Positions 35,726 through 48,529 of a DNA stretch of 64,000 nt are shown here, piece after piece. Origin of the DNA: Bimuria novae-zelandiae CBS 107.79 (Eukaryota; Ascomycota; Dothideomycetes; Pleosporales; Didymosphaeriaceae); the NCBI GenBank assembly GCA_010015655.1, contig ML976672.1, forward strand, positions 407,463-471,462, given 5' to 3'. The notes under the pieces are model-generated. The model did not search any database, was not told the origin of the DNA, and saw nothing but the letters and a program-made list of their open reading frames with translations. How positions within the stretch are numbered: position 1 is the stretch's first letter; each line of letters starts with the position of its first letter. The position numbers were made by a program, and so were the translations under genes.

Positions 35726-36388
35726 ACAGGAAGATATGGTGTTGATCGATATCGACCTTTTCTGCGTGAAGAGATAACCTTCCGCGTTTCCAAACCTCAA
35801 GCAGCCTGGGAGACCTCAGACGAGTATCGCTCTGGTAGGTACGCTTCCTGTACGAGTTGGAGAATGGCCAATACACCGAGCGCAGGACGACGTTCAGGAA
35901 CGTCTACTCGTGGCAGAGAGCGGCGTACAGTCGGTGACGAAGCAGTACTCCAGCAAGGAAACCATGGTGTCCAATGAAAGGCAATTCAAAAGACTGCAGC
36001 AATGCAGCTTCGTGTCGACTGGAGGAGCCGGAAGCCGGAAGGGCTCAGGAGGACAATGTACTTAGCAAACCAGAGGCTGCAGAGACGTGGGTTGTAGTCC
36101 CTGGTGAGATGGAAACTCTCGTGACCAATGCAATGAGAATTCAGGTACAATAAGCTTCGCTTCTGAGTTTACGTCCGAATGCCCCACGCGATGGCTCATG
36201 CAATAGTGCTCACTCGGCCCTCGCCGAATGTACCTCGGCATCTTACCCCATATTTTAGAACCTCCGCTCCCATCTCCGCATCCGAACCCCCTCCAACATT
36301 CCCTCCCTTCCACATTTAACAATCTCTGACACAGATCTAATATATACACTTCTTGTTTGCACAGCATAATTAAATTCAGAACGTCGCC
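35726..36388. promoter_or_regulatory. Intergenic region upstream of the dehydrogenase gene
   Basis: No gene is recognisable. A TATA-like TAATATATACAC (about 36338-36349) lies about 40-50 bp before the dehydrogenase ATG and is a plausible core promoter. Confidence 0.45.
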
Positions 36389-37395
36389 ATGCCAGTCGAT
36401 CCCAAAATCAAACAACAAGCGCTCAGCAGAGAGCTCTCCGAGCCACCAAAAGACCGAGGGACCTTCGAGGACATACCCCGAGTGCGTACCATAGCCGGCG
36501 ACCTAGGCAACAAGTACATCCCTCCCTCTTTTCCTCTCTAAATCAAGCTAACGCGCGCGCCCCCCCCCCCCCCCCCAGACGCGTAAAAGACAAAGTCATC
36601 ATCATCACGGGCGCCAACTCCCCAATCGGCATCGGCCGCGCCACGGCGCACCAATTCGCCCGCCACGGCGCGAAAGCGCTGTATATCTGCGACTTCGCCT
36701 CATCCCACCTCGACACCCACAAGCGCGAGCTCGCATCCCTCTACCCCGCCGTCGAAGTGCACACCCGCCAATTCGACGCCGCAGACGAAGACGCCGTCCG
36801 CGCCATCTGCGCAGAAGCCCTCGATGCATACGGCAGGTTAGACATCTTCTTCGCGAACGCGGGTATCAGCAGCGCAAAAGTTTTCTGGGAGGAAGATAGC
36901 GAAGGGTTCATGAAGATGCTGCGCACGAACACGCTCTCCGTCTTCCTCGCCGCCAAATACGCTTCCCGCGCTATGCTCAAAACCTCCCCTGCTAAACCGT
37001 ACCCCGGCGGCTCCATCATCGCGACTGCCTCCGTCGCGGGCCTGCGGTCGAACGCCGGTCCTACCGATTACGCAGCGAGCAAAGCCGCGGTGATTAGTCT
37101 GATGCAGACGTGTGCGTATCAGCTGGCGGGCACGGGGATACGGTGTAATGCGGTGTGTCCAGGCCTGATTGAAACGGGGATGACGAAGAGCACGTATGAT
37201 GCGGCGCGGAAGAGGGGGAGTGAGGGGAAGATTGGGCAGTTGAATCCGCTGAGGAGGGGGGGCGTGGCGGATGAGATTGCGCGCGCGGTGTTGTTTTTGG
37301 GGAGTGAGGAGGCGAGTTATGTGAATGGGCAGGCGTGGGCGGTGGATGGGGGGTTGAGCGCGGGACTGCCTTTTGTGCCGGGGAAATTGGCGTGA
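36389..37395 (+). CDS. Short-chain dehydrogenase/reductase (classical SDR, two exons)
   Basis: CDS 36389..36513 joined to 36579..37395, 313 residues. The 65-nt intron (GTACAT...CCCAG) keeps frame, joining GDLGN to KRVKDKVIIITG. The cofactor loop TGANSPIGIG is at residues 52-61, NAG at 135-137, a candidate catalytic Ser in ATASVAG near 193, and the YxxxK pair at 206/210 (YAASK). The C-terminus has NPLRRGG and the EASYVNGQAWAVDGG segment typical of the family. These proteins carry out NAD(P)-dependent oxidation or reduction of alcohols, ketones or sugars. Substrate cannot be inferred. The acceptor is preceded by a run of 17 C residues (36560-36576). Confidence 0.92.
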
Positions 37396-37647
37396 TCGTT
37401 TCCCTATGAGTGGACATGTATGTAACTGTGAAGAGGTATGATTTTAACATGAAGGGAACACAGCGAGGAGACCGTCTAGTCATTTATAGCCTAGCTAACT
37501 ACCTCCTCAGCGCGCGAAGAACAGCGTAGATATGAACTACACAAGTTACGTTCCCTGGAATAGTTGAGTCTCTCAATCTTCCGACCCCACACCTATCTCG
37601 ACGCCTCTCTAGCTCTGTTTCCCTTAAACCCTCCCACTCAACTCCTC

Positions 37648-37936
37648 CTACGTCCACTCAAACAAAGCATCCATAGCAGCGCCCATATCCTCGTGACCGT
37701 CCCCCTCGTGGGGCGTGTACCAGCCACCATCGTCAAGGTACTGGATCACCACCGCCTGCATAATCCCAAAACTTTGGGTCGTGATGATGTCAATCTGGTC
37801 TTGCTTGATGTCGGGCCAGAGGGCGTAGACGTTTGCTATAATCTGGTTAGTGATGTCCCCGAAGGGGGCAAAGGGAAAGATAGGCACCTAGGACGAGCTG
37901 TTTCAGGGCGGTGAGGTTGAGGAAGGGGGTTGACAT
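37648..37936 (-). CDS. Small unknown protein, 78 residues, two exons
   Basis: I read complement(37648..37835, 37888..37936). The 52-nt intron has donor GTGCCTATC, a perfect CACTAACC branch site and acceptor TTATAG; splicing joins MSTPFLNLTALKQLVL to ANVYALWPDIKQDQ in frame and avoids the frame break before it. The product ends EDMGAAMDALFEWT. There is no signal peptide or membrane span and no family I know. Exon 2 is clearly related to the open segment at 38315-38493 (shared pattern: YA-x-WP-x-I, QA-x-VI-x-Y, GAA...LFE), so this is a tandem pair under some past constraint. A TATA-like sequence on the minus strand lies near 38070-38085. Confidence 0.6.
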
Positions 37937-38314
37937 GGTAGGGGAGTGTAGTTGTACGGGTTGAGTGGGTAGGTGGTGAGGTTTTTCGGTGGGGTGTGGG
38001 TGAAGGGTATGTGTAGGTGTGATGAGGGTTTGCAGAGTACGGTGAGGAAGAAGAATAGGCCGTGCGGAGTCTTATATTCTGTGTATTTATTTGGGCAGGG
38101 TAAAGCAATGCATGGGGCCATGGAAAGAAGATGCGCACATGATCGTTGCTGGACAATCAAGCGGATCAGATCAGTGAATTCTTCGTGTGGACATCCGAAT
38201 GGTACCTTGATGAAAGCCTACAGCACAGCTCTCTGTCCCGTCACCCTACTCCCCCCACCCCTTCCAAGCGCGACCCTTTTACTTTCTTAAAATCTTACTC
38301 AATTCCATCTCTCT

Positions 38315-38612
38315 TCACTCAAATAGAACCTCCGTAGCAGCTCCGGTATCCTCGCACCTTGCTCCCTCGATAATCAGCTCCCACTCTAGTCCCGTGTAGT
38401 AGATCACTGCCGCTTGTGTAGTAGCAGGGTTTTTCACCTTGATGAGGTCGATGGAATCGTAGGTGATATGGGGCCAGATGGCGTAGGCGTTTGCTATTTA
38501 TGATCAGCGGGTTCTTCCACACGTTCAATGGGTAATGCAGGTGTGGATAGGCTTATAGAGGTATGAGAGGGCATTTACATAAGATTGCTTCTTTCATGTA
38601 GTAGATAGGCAC
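38315..38612 (-). pseudogene. Damaged paralogue of the 78-residue gene
   Basis: The second-exon equivalent (38315-38493) is fully open: NAYAIWPHITYDSIDLIKVK, then AAVIYYTGLEWELIIEG and GAATEVLFE before TGA. It is preceded by an acceptor (AAATAG) at the same position as in the neighbour, and a GTGCCTATC donor-like sequence lies at 38604-38612, giving a 119-nt intron. Upstream, the first-exon equivalent has ATA where ATG is expected, is about 7 nt shorter and has an in-frame TAA. Either it is a pseudogene or it uses a different first exon. Confidence 0.5.
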
Positions 38613-38831
38613 GGTCGCGTGCTGACGGTGGGAGAAGCTGTTAGATGTTGATATTCTGCACTGGACGATGGTAGCACAGTCTGTGTATCGAGGCACTGTG
38701 GTCACGGTAGGTGGTGGGAGGTTTTATGGGTACTTTGTATGCTGTCGTTTTGTTTGGGTTGCAATGAGGGCAGAGCAAGTAGATGTGGACACAGCCTTTG
38801 CCTAACCAAACACCTACAGTAGTCTAGCTTC

Positions 38832-39281
38832 TCATGACAACAGCATCCGATAACTCCACTCCTCCTGCGGCACATCAATGTACCGTATACTCGTCGGATG
38901 TTTCCTCCTCGCCGGCAACACCCTCCGAATATACTAATCCCCCACGTTAATCTTCTCGTATCTCTGCTCGCCACCGTCTTTACAACACTCCAGCACAGCG
39001 ATCTCAGCATCCGCATCCAGCGTCAGGAAAAACGGCAACGAGTATCTCTCCTGCGCAGTCTTAATGCTCACTCTGTGCACCGTAGCTGGGAACTTCTCGT
39101 TCGTTTGCCGCTCGAGGTACTGTCCGACGTTGCAGATGAAGGTTCCTTTTTGGGGCGAGATGCCGTCTTGGTTGTGGACCTCGAGTGCTGAGACGGAGTC
39201 TTGCAGGACGATCGTGAGCCCTACTGTGGTATCCGGCAGAAGTTTTGTACATTGTCAGTGCGCAGCAGGGGCCAGCTGGAA
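38832..39281 (-). pseudogene. 2-oxoglutarate/Fe(II) oxygenase, C-terminal part, truncated by hAT
   Basis: On the minus strand the C-terminal double-stranded beta-helix part of an isopenicillin-N-synthase-like oxygenase is readable: LTIVLQDSVSALEVHNQDG, then GTFICNVGQYLERQTNEKFP, ATVHRVSIK with the distal iron-binding His, and RYSLPFF. It continues to RRVLPARRKHP and a stop at 38832-38834. A TAG interrupts the end (VGD-stop-YIRR), and the upstream HxD iron motif region (about 39250-39270) is frameshifted. The reading is cut at 39281 by the hAT element. Function of the parent (biosynthetic or catabolic hydroxylase) is unknown. Confidence 0.75.
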
Positions 39282-41680
39282 CAGTGCTGGCAGGGATATG
39301 AGCCGAACCAATATGGAGGGATAAATATCGGCCTAAGGGATATCCCCAATATCCCGATATTCCTTAGCAAAACCTTAGCATCTAAGAATTTTTCTCTATC
39401 TTTCTTCTATAGCCTTGTACAACCTAAAGATGTCTTTATATAAAAATAATAAGGACGTTAAATCCTGTATTACTTTAAATACTCTTACTTTAACCTACTC
39501 TCTCCCCTTAACCTTTAAGCTTAAGAAGACCTCTGCTATCTATAAGCATTATTATACGCCAATAGCAAGAGAAAAATAAGAAAAAACTAGGCTAAAATAG
39601 ATATAGTGTAAATACTATACTAATTCCTCGTACAGCGCTTAGAGTACTACGAATATAAGAAATTACCTTATTTACGTCTATAATATTTATATTAGCCTAT
39701 CTACACTAGTAGTTTATATAATAGTAACTAAATTAATTAACGCGCTTTACACTAAGCTTTTTATTAAGCTTAGTAAGAACTAAAAATACTTTAACAAAAA
39801 AATACTCTAGTAAATAGTTAGTTAAGAAGTTATTAACTAGGTCCTTTTAGATCTCCTTATTATATAACGACTCCTATTCTTATGTGCAGAATAGCCAGAA
39901 TAGCATACTTTTATACAAGCCTTAAATTCTTAAGGCTACATCTTTATACTAGCATCTTATAATATAGTTAAATTATAAATTAATACCTTGTTTTCCTAAT
40001 TAAAAGATATTATACAAAAATAGCTTTAATTATTATAAATAAGTATTTACCTTACTATTAATATATAGACTTCCCCTAGCTACGATCTTCTGCTAGCAGT
40101 TTATACTAGTTTTATAAATACTTAAGATTATTACTAAATATCCTATTATCCTTTGTACGGTATTAGGTTATAGTGGTGAAATCTAATAAGAGACCCTTCA
40201 ACCCGTCCTTATAGATTACTAAATTATTAAGAATATTAGCGCTATTATTGGTGATAATTCTATTACAAATAATACGCTTTATCGTATAATGGCAGGCTAT
40301 CTTGTAATAGAGAAGAAGATTAATTAGAACTAGACCTATAGACGACTACAGTGCATAGGCCATATCTTAAACCTTATTATTCAAGCCTTTCTCTTTACCA
40401 ATGATGAGCAGGAGCAAGAGATGGAGTCGTACAATTAAGAAAAAAGGATAGGAGAAGAGCTAGACTGGATACATTAAAATGAAAGAGTAAATTAAATCCG
40501 TAGCTAAATAAGTATAATACGCAAAGTTTATAATATTATTATATATATCTGCGCATCTCTAAATTATATAGCTAATATTAAAAACCTAATAGGTAGATTA
40601 AGTCTACTAGATAATTATATAAAATAGAATAGCTAGTATAACATGCTAAATATTACACTAGAGATAAGTGTACTTAATACTTTTTAGAACTACGCTAAGT
40701 GACATATTAATAAGGGCACACTTAATAAAAAGGATAAGCTTTTTTCTTCCAATATTATACTTTACTATATAATAGAGTCTTTCTTACGTGTGTTTCACCG
40801 TATAACTCTATTTCTTAAAAAGCAATAAGCAACTATTAAAAGATTGCTTTATGTAATAGATATTATTTAGGAATATATATTATAGTTATTAGTACATTAT
40901 ATATTACTACTAATATATGAGGTTTTATTAACTTAAGTAGAACAAACATAAGCGACTTAAGATTTAAATTAAAAATATAAAGATAAAGTTTAATTTGTAC
41001 GCTTTAGAGTTATATTAGACACTATACTATATAGTAGATCGAATTCCTTATCTAGAGCATCGTACTAATTAGATATAAAATTAGTTATACTTATTCTAAG
41101 TCTAGAAGTTTTAGGAGAGATTATAGAGAGAAAATATACTATTATATAAAAAGATATTTTTAATCTTAGAAGAGATTAACCTTTCTCTTTTAATAACTTT
41201 AACAGGATTCTTTAGAATCTTCAGTAAAGGACTAGTTAGCCCTAAAGTTAAAATAAATTTAAGAATTACTATTATAAGCCTATTTTATATAATATTAAGA
41301 TGCTAGCTCTTTAATAGTAGCTTTAGGATATATAATAGGAATACTAGCTATAACTCTTATCCTAGGTAATTAGGATTCTATTAATACCCTTAATAAGTGA
41401 CAAGCTAGAACAAATATTCTTAGGTAGTTATTATACTTTTTTATAAGAAAAGACTACTATAATAGCAGCTACTCTTAAGTAGCTTAAATGCTTAAGAGAT
41501 TAGAAGTAAGATAACTTATTAAAAGACAACTTTTAGCGTAGTAGAATATAATAAATTATATAATTACAGCTTTTTAGGCGTCTATGCGGCTCTAAGGGAT
41601 ATCGGGGATATGTATTGCCGATATATTAGGAATACGAAATATACGTATTCCTCGTATTCCTCATATCCCTGCCAGCACTG
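39282..41680 (+). mobile_element. hAT DNA transposon, 2399 bp, mutated
   Basis: The ends are perfect inverted repeats: CAGTGCTGGCAGGGATATGAG at the left begins at 39282 and its complement ends at 41680. An 8-bp duplication flanks it, AGCTGGAA (39274-39281) and AGCTCGAA (41681-41688), with one mismatch; 8 bp is diagnostic of hAT. Inside on the plus strand are IGDNSITNNTLYR (about 40247), which resembles the LDNASNND block, and RCIGHILNLI (about 40345-40375), the fungal hAT GHIINL block. Stops and AT bias make it inactive. Confidence 0.9.
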
Positions 41681-41688
41681 AGCTCGAA

Positions 41689-42600
41689 TGTGCTGTGAAT
41701 TAAATACACCAATCAACATACTAGTCTGTATAGTAATCTTTGTCACTTAACGTGTTTAATCACTCATCCGCTAAAATTAGTCATCCGCCAGCCCTACCAA
41801 AACGCGTGCGCCTTCTTAACAGCTAGCTTAATAACTACTAAATTAAACCTATATAAATATATATATAAAAGATTCCTAATTACTTCTATATTAAGTCTTA
41901 TTATAGCCTTACACGTAGCACTTTAAGCAGGTCAGTAGTACTCGTTAAAAGCTCTGAGAAGCCTTGGCTCGGACATCTACCTGCTCTATCCTATCTGCCT
42001 CTACAGCTAGCAAACGACCTTCTTGGCCTGTGAGCGCCCCTCCTGTAGCAATATACTGCTGTCGCTGTCGCTTCTTCTGCCCTCGACAGTGGTTGGCCTT
42101 ACGTAGCTTAGTGTTCTCTACTACAAGCATTGTTATAGAATACATAGCTATCGTATATCTTTTAATAAGCTAAGTAATTGCCTAGCTAATAATGCTTTAT
42201 AATTAATAACTAAAGTAGTTATAAATTAGTTAAGCCTACTACTAAAGCTGAGTAATTATATATAGTATCTTTAAAGCCTAGCATCCTTTAGCTTCTTACG
42301 CTAGTCAAAATAGCGTTTAGGTAATAATAGTAAGCTATAATAAAATATAATATAAATAATATAAAATTAAGCCTACTATTTTAAAGCTACTTTTAATTAT
42401 TCACTTTATATATAATGTAAGCCTAATATATATATGGATGGTAAGTAATTCTTACTTATTAACGTAAAAAATATAACTACTTATAAAAGTAGGCTCTGGC
42501 CTAGGCCTAGGTATAGGCATAAGTAGCCTTAATACTACTAGTAACTAAAATTAACTTTAAAGTCCTAAAGCTCTTTAATAGAATAAAAGGCACCTTAAAG
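41689..42600 (-). pseudogene. Fragment of a DDE/pogo-like transposase C-terminus in decayed DNA
   Basis: A minus-strand open stretch at 41945-42145 reads MLVVENTKLRKANHCRGQKK followed by an Arg/Gln-rich run, GGALTGQEG and a charged tail. That resembles the C-terminal tail common in fungal DDE-1 (pogo/Fot) transposases (LR-x-AN...KRR...GG-x-LT). Upstream sequence is too decayed to read. The first about 50 bp (41681-41730) may still belong to the split oxygenase gene: with one duplication removed the junction reads IRAGP, compatible with the RAG-x-HxD lead-in. Confidence 0.5.
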
Positions 42601-45600
42601 TTATTACTGATAAACATAAAACTATATTGCTAATTTAATAAATAGATAATTAAATAAATTAAGTAAAAGTTCTTGAAGCAAGCATGCACATAAAATGAAA
42701 ACCAGTAAAGTAGTTACGTCCTATTATTAATAATTATCTAGAGAATAAAGAATAGTTAAAGAAATAGGATAAAGAAAAAATAAAGGTCTTTACGTCTTAA
42801 GAAGGTTTTAAGAAATAGATTAAAATTATATTTAAAGAAATTAATAAAGCGTAATAAGCGAAAAGGTAAATTTAATAACTTAAATAATAAGAATCCACTA
42901 GCAAGTATGCTATAACGTTTAAATAATTATAGGTAAAATTAATTAGGATAATGCCCCCTTGCAGGTAGCCAACTATAATAGGTTAAAGGAAATAGTAAAG
43001 GGCAAAATAATCTACTATAACTAACTTAAAAGTTTAGAGAAAATAATTAAGCTATCTATCTAAGTAAATGACTGCCTATAGAAATAGTAACTGAAAAAAC
43101 GCGAAGTCAGGCAAGTGCAACTGAATACTAAAAAAGCTAAAAGCTATAACAAGACTATAACAGGGACATTATAATAACTAGTAAGACATAAGAAAAGAAG
43201 CTAAAGAAGTGGCAAAAGAACTATAATAATAGGCTAATATATAAAGAGTAAAAGTCACGCCAAGTTAAGAAAGCCTGTCTAGGGTATAGTAAATAAAGTT
43301 ACTTTAGTCGCGAGTGCCTAAAGAATTATAAAACTAAAAATAAAAAAGCTTAGATTATTTAAGTAGTAATAGCTATACTACGGGCACTAACACCTATACT
43401 ACTAAAATTAAATAAAGATAAAGTCTCTATTATGAAACTTAAGGTTCCAAAAATACTAGAGGAACTAAAAAAAATAGTACTAAAATATAAAGTCCTTCTC
43501 TAACTGTTAACAGAAAAGTGCTAGGTATGTAATAGCTAGATATGTACGCTCTAGGAATACACGTAAAAGATTAAACTTAAAGGACTAAGAGCTACGATAA
43601 TTTACAAGTTTGCTATAAAATACTAAGGAAACGTACTAGTACTAGGCTAGTAAATTAAAGTTTAAGAATAGTATAAAAGGGTACCCTAGTTCCTTTATAA
43701 TAAGAAAGATTGTTAACTATAATAGATAAAAAAGGCACAGGTGGCAATATCGCTAAGAAACTTTAACTATAAGTTTATTAATAAACTATTATGAATATTT
43801 TTTTTAAATAAATAGACACGCTATTATAAGAAATTAGGCTAGTAAAAGTACTTTAATAATAAATACTAAATGCAAAAGGCACATAAAGAAGCTATAGACT
43901 AGTACCCTAAAAGTATAAATATAGGATTAATAATAACTATGAGAAACTAATAGATAGAGAGTATAAGCCTTAATTACCTATAATATATTAGATGGCTAGA
44001 TTGCAATAGGGATTGTCTGGCCTAATTATATTAAAAAGAATAGATAGCAGTACTGGAAACAATACTATTATATAAGGATTTAAAATTTTAGGAATGTCTA
44101 GTTACAAGATACAAATAACACGAAGAACCCTAAAAGAAAGAAGAGGTTTAGTAAATTAAGGATTCTAAGAGCACCTACAAAGCGCTTTACTAAAATTAAT
44201 AGAAAAAGGTAAAAACTAATACTAGCATAAAAGAAGCCACGCGAACTTAGAATAAGGAAGTAAAAGCTTCTTAAAATAACTTCAAAAAGACTAATAATAA
44301 ATTAGAAAACTCGGACCCTACTAGATAAAAGACTTTACTAATAGAGGCGTAACTATAAAAGTAAAAAAGACAAGAATAGGTATAGATACCCTACACCTAA
44401 CTAAGGAATTTACAATTAGTAGTTACTAAGTAATAGCGCCAATGGACCTTAGAGTGACTAAATATCTAATATCTCTTAAAATAGTAAAAAAAATATAACC
44501 TACTATACAGGAATAAGGAAACACCTATATAAGTAAAAATAGTAGATAGGACGTTATCCTAAGGATATAGTAAAGGCTAGTTACGCCTTAAAATAACGCT
44601 ATTACCTATTAGTCTAAAAAGACTCTAAAGCTAACATAGTTTCACGATAATAGATCTTAGAAGCTTAAGAGTAATTATTAGTTATAATTAACTATTATAA
44701 CATAATCTTATTATTAACTAGTAGAGAAAAATAATATATAATTAAGAACTTATAATAAAGGCTACTAGCGTATAATAAAAATAAGTTTAAAGGTTTAGTA
44801 TATATCTCTTAGAAAGGAAACTAGCAAGGAATTAATAATTATAAAAATATTACTTTATAAGATCGCAAGGATCTACAAGAAGGATCCTTAGGCAATAGGA
44901 GTTATATAGATAAGGAAGAGTAAGCTCTAGAAAGAGGGGGAAGAAACTTTATCTATATCTAAAGAGTATAAAGATTTCGCAGAGCTATTTTATAAGTAAG
45001 ACGGCGAAACACTCCCGAAACACTGGGAATACAATTATAAAATATACCTAGAAGAAGGTGCAAAACTATACTTTAAATAATTATAACTATTATCGCGAGA
45101 CTAATAAGAAGAATTAGTAGAATAGTTAAAGAAAAACTTAAAAAGGAAGTTTATATAACTAAGTAAAAACTTAATAGCTTCTGCTATACTATTCGTGCTA
45201 AAGAAAAATAGAAGACTACGACTATATATAGACTATAGGTAGCTAAATAATAAGATAATAAAGAACTAATACCCCTCGCTACTAATAATAAAGCTTATTA
45301 ATTGACTCTAAGAAGCTAAGTAGTTTATAAAATTTAATATATAAGATAGGTTCTATTAGATACGCATAGCTAAAGGACACGAATAAATAGTAGTATTTTA
45401 AATATAATATAGACTATTTAAATTTATAATTATGCCTATAGAACTAACAAACGCCATAGCTATATTTTAGGTAATAGTAAATAAGGCATTACACAAATAC
45501 CTAGTCGTATTCTGCATAGTGTATCTAGACAATGTCCTAATATACTCGAAAGGCACGCTTAAAGAGCATATACAGCACGTATAAAAAGTGTTAGCTAAGA

Positions 45601-47939
45601 TAAAGGAATATAGACTACTCCTTTACCTAAATAAGTATAAATTCTACATAATAAAGACAGAATATCTTAAATTTATAAACTTAAGGGAAGGCGTCAAAAT
45701 GGATTTAAAGAAATTATATATAATATAAGAATAATTATACCATAAGTTAGTAAAGGACGTTTAATTCTTCCTAGGATTTATTAATTTCTACTAAAGGTTT
45801 ATTAAAGACTATTCTAAGGTTACGATACCCTTAATAGAGATTACTAAAAAGAAAGTAAGATTTAAGTAGAAAAAAATAGTAAGAAGCGTTTAAAAAGCGT
45901 TTTCTTTTAGTAACCCTTCTACAAATACATGATTTAGAGAAACCTATAAGAGTTAAAATAAATGTATTAAACTACGCACTAGGAGTAGTCCACTTATAAT
46001 AGTAAGACGATAGAAAATAGAGACTATTGTTCTATTACTCTAGGAAGTTCTTAAGTGCAGAACTTAATTATAACGTTTATAATAAGGAAATACTAGAGAT
46101 AGTAAATGCCTTTAAATAATTAAAAGCCTAGCTTATAATAGTACACTTTAAGATAGAGGTATAAATAAACTACTAAAACTTTACTAATTTTATATTAACT
46201 AAGAAGCTTAATAGATAATAAATATAATAAGTAAAATCCTTAGTAAATTTTAAATTCGCTTTATATTATTAACCTAGAACACTTACTAGCGTAGCAGACG
46301 ACTTAAGTAGGAAACTAGATTAAATAAAAGAGAAACCTAATCTATATGACGTAGTGCTATATATATGACATAATAAAATAATTAAATATAATTAGCTAAA
46401 AATTAAAGCCCACGCAGCTAGCCTACGGTATATAAGACTAAGGGGACATAATTTTTAGGACTATAGCAAACTCACGATAGAATAATGCGAGGAATATAAC
46501 CTGTTTTAGAATAGGATTAATAAAACAAGACGAGATTATAAAAGTAAAGTTATTATAAAACTAGGATATAAAGAAACCTTAATTAGAAGGCTACACAAAC
46601 CTAAAGAATAAAGTTATCCTAGTATTAAAGAAACGACACGTTAGGTTGCGAATAAATATACTATCCTTAAACTTAAGTAGATAGTAACTAAAGTTATAAG
46701 TAACTATTTAGCATACTACAAGAACAAGCTAATTAGATATAAGCCTTATAGACTATTATAACTACTATAAGCAGCTAAATAGCCTTAGTAAAGTATAATA
46801 ATACACTTTATAGTAAAGTTCTTAAAATCGCTATAGCTAGAGATAAAGCGAATGTATAATACTATTATAGTAATAGTAGACTGCCTAACTAAGGCAGTCA
46901 AGTTTAGACCTATAAAAGAATCTATAATAGTAAAAGAACTAGCTTAGAAGGTAAACAACGCAGTGTTCGCAGAACACAAACTACTAAAGAAATTTATTAT
47001 AGATAGAGATAAGCTCTTAATGTCTAAGTACTAGAATACCTTTATAGTGGATTTAGGTGTTAATAGAAAGCATTTAATGAGTTTCCATCCCTAGAATAAT
47101 AGATAAACGGAACGTATGAATTAAATTTTAAAATAGTATCTATAATTCTACGTTACTAAATAATAGGATAACTAGCATATAATAGCACGAGTTTAGGCAC
47201 GATAAGATACTTACCATACTATATAAACTATAGATATAAGCTAGTTACTTATTAAGATCTAAGATATGTAGAAAATATTTCTATAAGAACTTAGAATAGG
47301 ACTTAAAAAATAAAGGAACTTTATAATATCTTATATAAATAAATTACTTAGAGGGCTCTTACGGCATCTAAAAACGCCAATAAGTAAATAATTAAAGGAC
47401 TAATCGTGAAAAAGGGGGATAAAGTTTTCTGATTAAAAAACATTCTAACGATAAAATAACCTAGCAGAAAACTAAATTACCTCTTAGTAAGCCCTTTTAA
47501 AATATAAGAAACGAAGGGACCTATTATAACTAAGTTACTTTTACTAAAGGGTACGAAGATCTATCCTACGTTTTATAAATTACTTTTAAAACTAGCTATA
47601 CTAGACGCTTTAGTTAAGACCTAGTTAAATCTAGAAAATAATAAGTATAAGGTTAAAGAAATTAGAAACCTAAGAGTAATTTAAAGTTAGCCTAAATATT
47701 CAGTGAAGTAGAAAGCATAGCTAAAACAATATAATACTTTAGAACTAAAGGAAAATCTTATAAAGTATAAGGAATTAGTAATAAATTACTACTAATAAAA
47801 CTTTTAGACAGAAAATTGACGAGAAAGGGAGAAGTATTAAAAGATAAAGGATTAAAATTAAATAAAAAAGGATTAGCCTATAATTAGCTTAAGTTAGCTC
47901 CTAGAGATGCGAATTACAATAGTTTGAGAATATTAATAG

Positions 47940-48410
47940 TAGCTATACCCTTTAGATTCTCTTTTTATTTCTCTAAGAGCTCTATTATATTAGTGACGCG
48001 GAGATCGTGCTAGGCATAACTATACTCTTTTTCTTTAATCTTAGCGAGTTTATAATAAAGATAAGTAGTTATAGAAGCTAAGTAAGTAGACTCCTTAGTA
48101 GTTAGGACTTAACGCTTTTTTAGTTATAAGTAACTTTAGACGCTTATTACACTTCACTTTTTAAATACGCTCTTAATTTTTTTTTTTTGAAATCTATAAA
48201 CTATATAAAGTATAAATAGAAATATAACTAGCACACTCTCTAGAAGTAGTATTTATAAAGTAACGTAGCTTTATCTTCTAATAGCGCTTATAACTAGATA
48301 TTATTTTAAGATCCTAAGATTTTACTCTATCTACACGGGCGTGACGGGTAGTAATAAATAAGTAAAAAGCTTTTAGCATAGTTAGTAAGGCAAGGGAAAT
48401 CTAAAAATGG
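47940..48410 (-). pseudogene. Antisense coiled-coil ORF remnant of the second chromovirus
   Basis: It holds the same position as the antisense ORF at 7265-7695: after the chromodomain and before the polypurine tract. The nucleotide sequence is alignable with that ORF (for example the plus-strand block GAGATCGTGCTA at 7339 and 48001). It is more AT-shifted and broken by stops. Confidence 0.55.
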
Positions 48411-48529
48411 ATATAACTTACTTTAAAAATAGGGACGCGCACCTTTCTAAAAATTAAAACTTATACACTCATAGTATAGTAATATAGTAAAATAAGGTAT
48501 TAGGATAATAGCCTTAAGAGAGGGAATAG

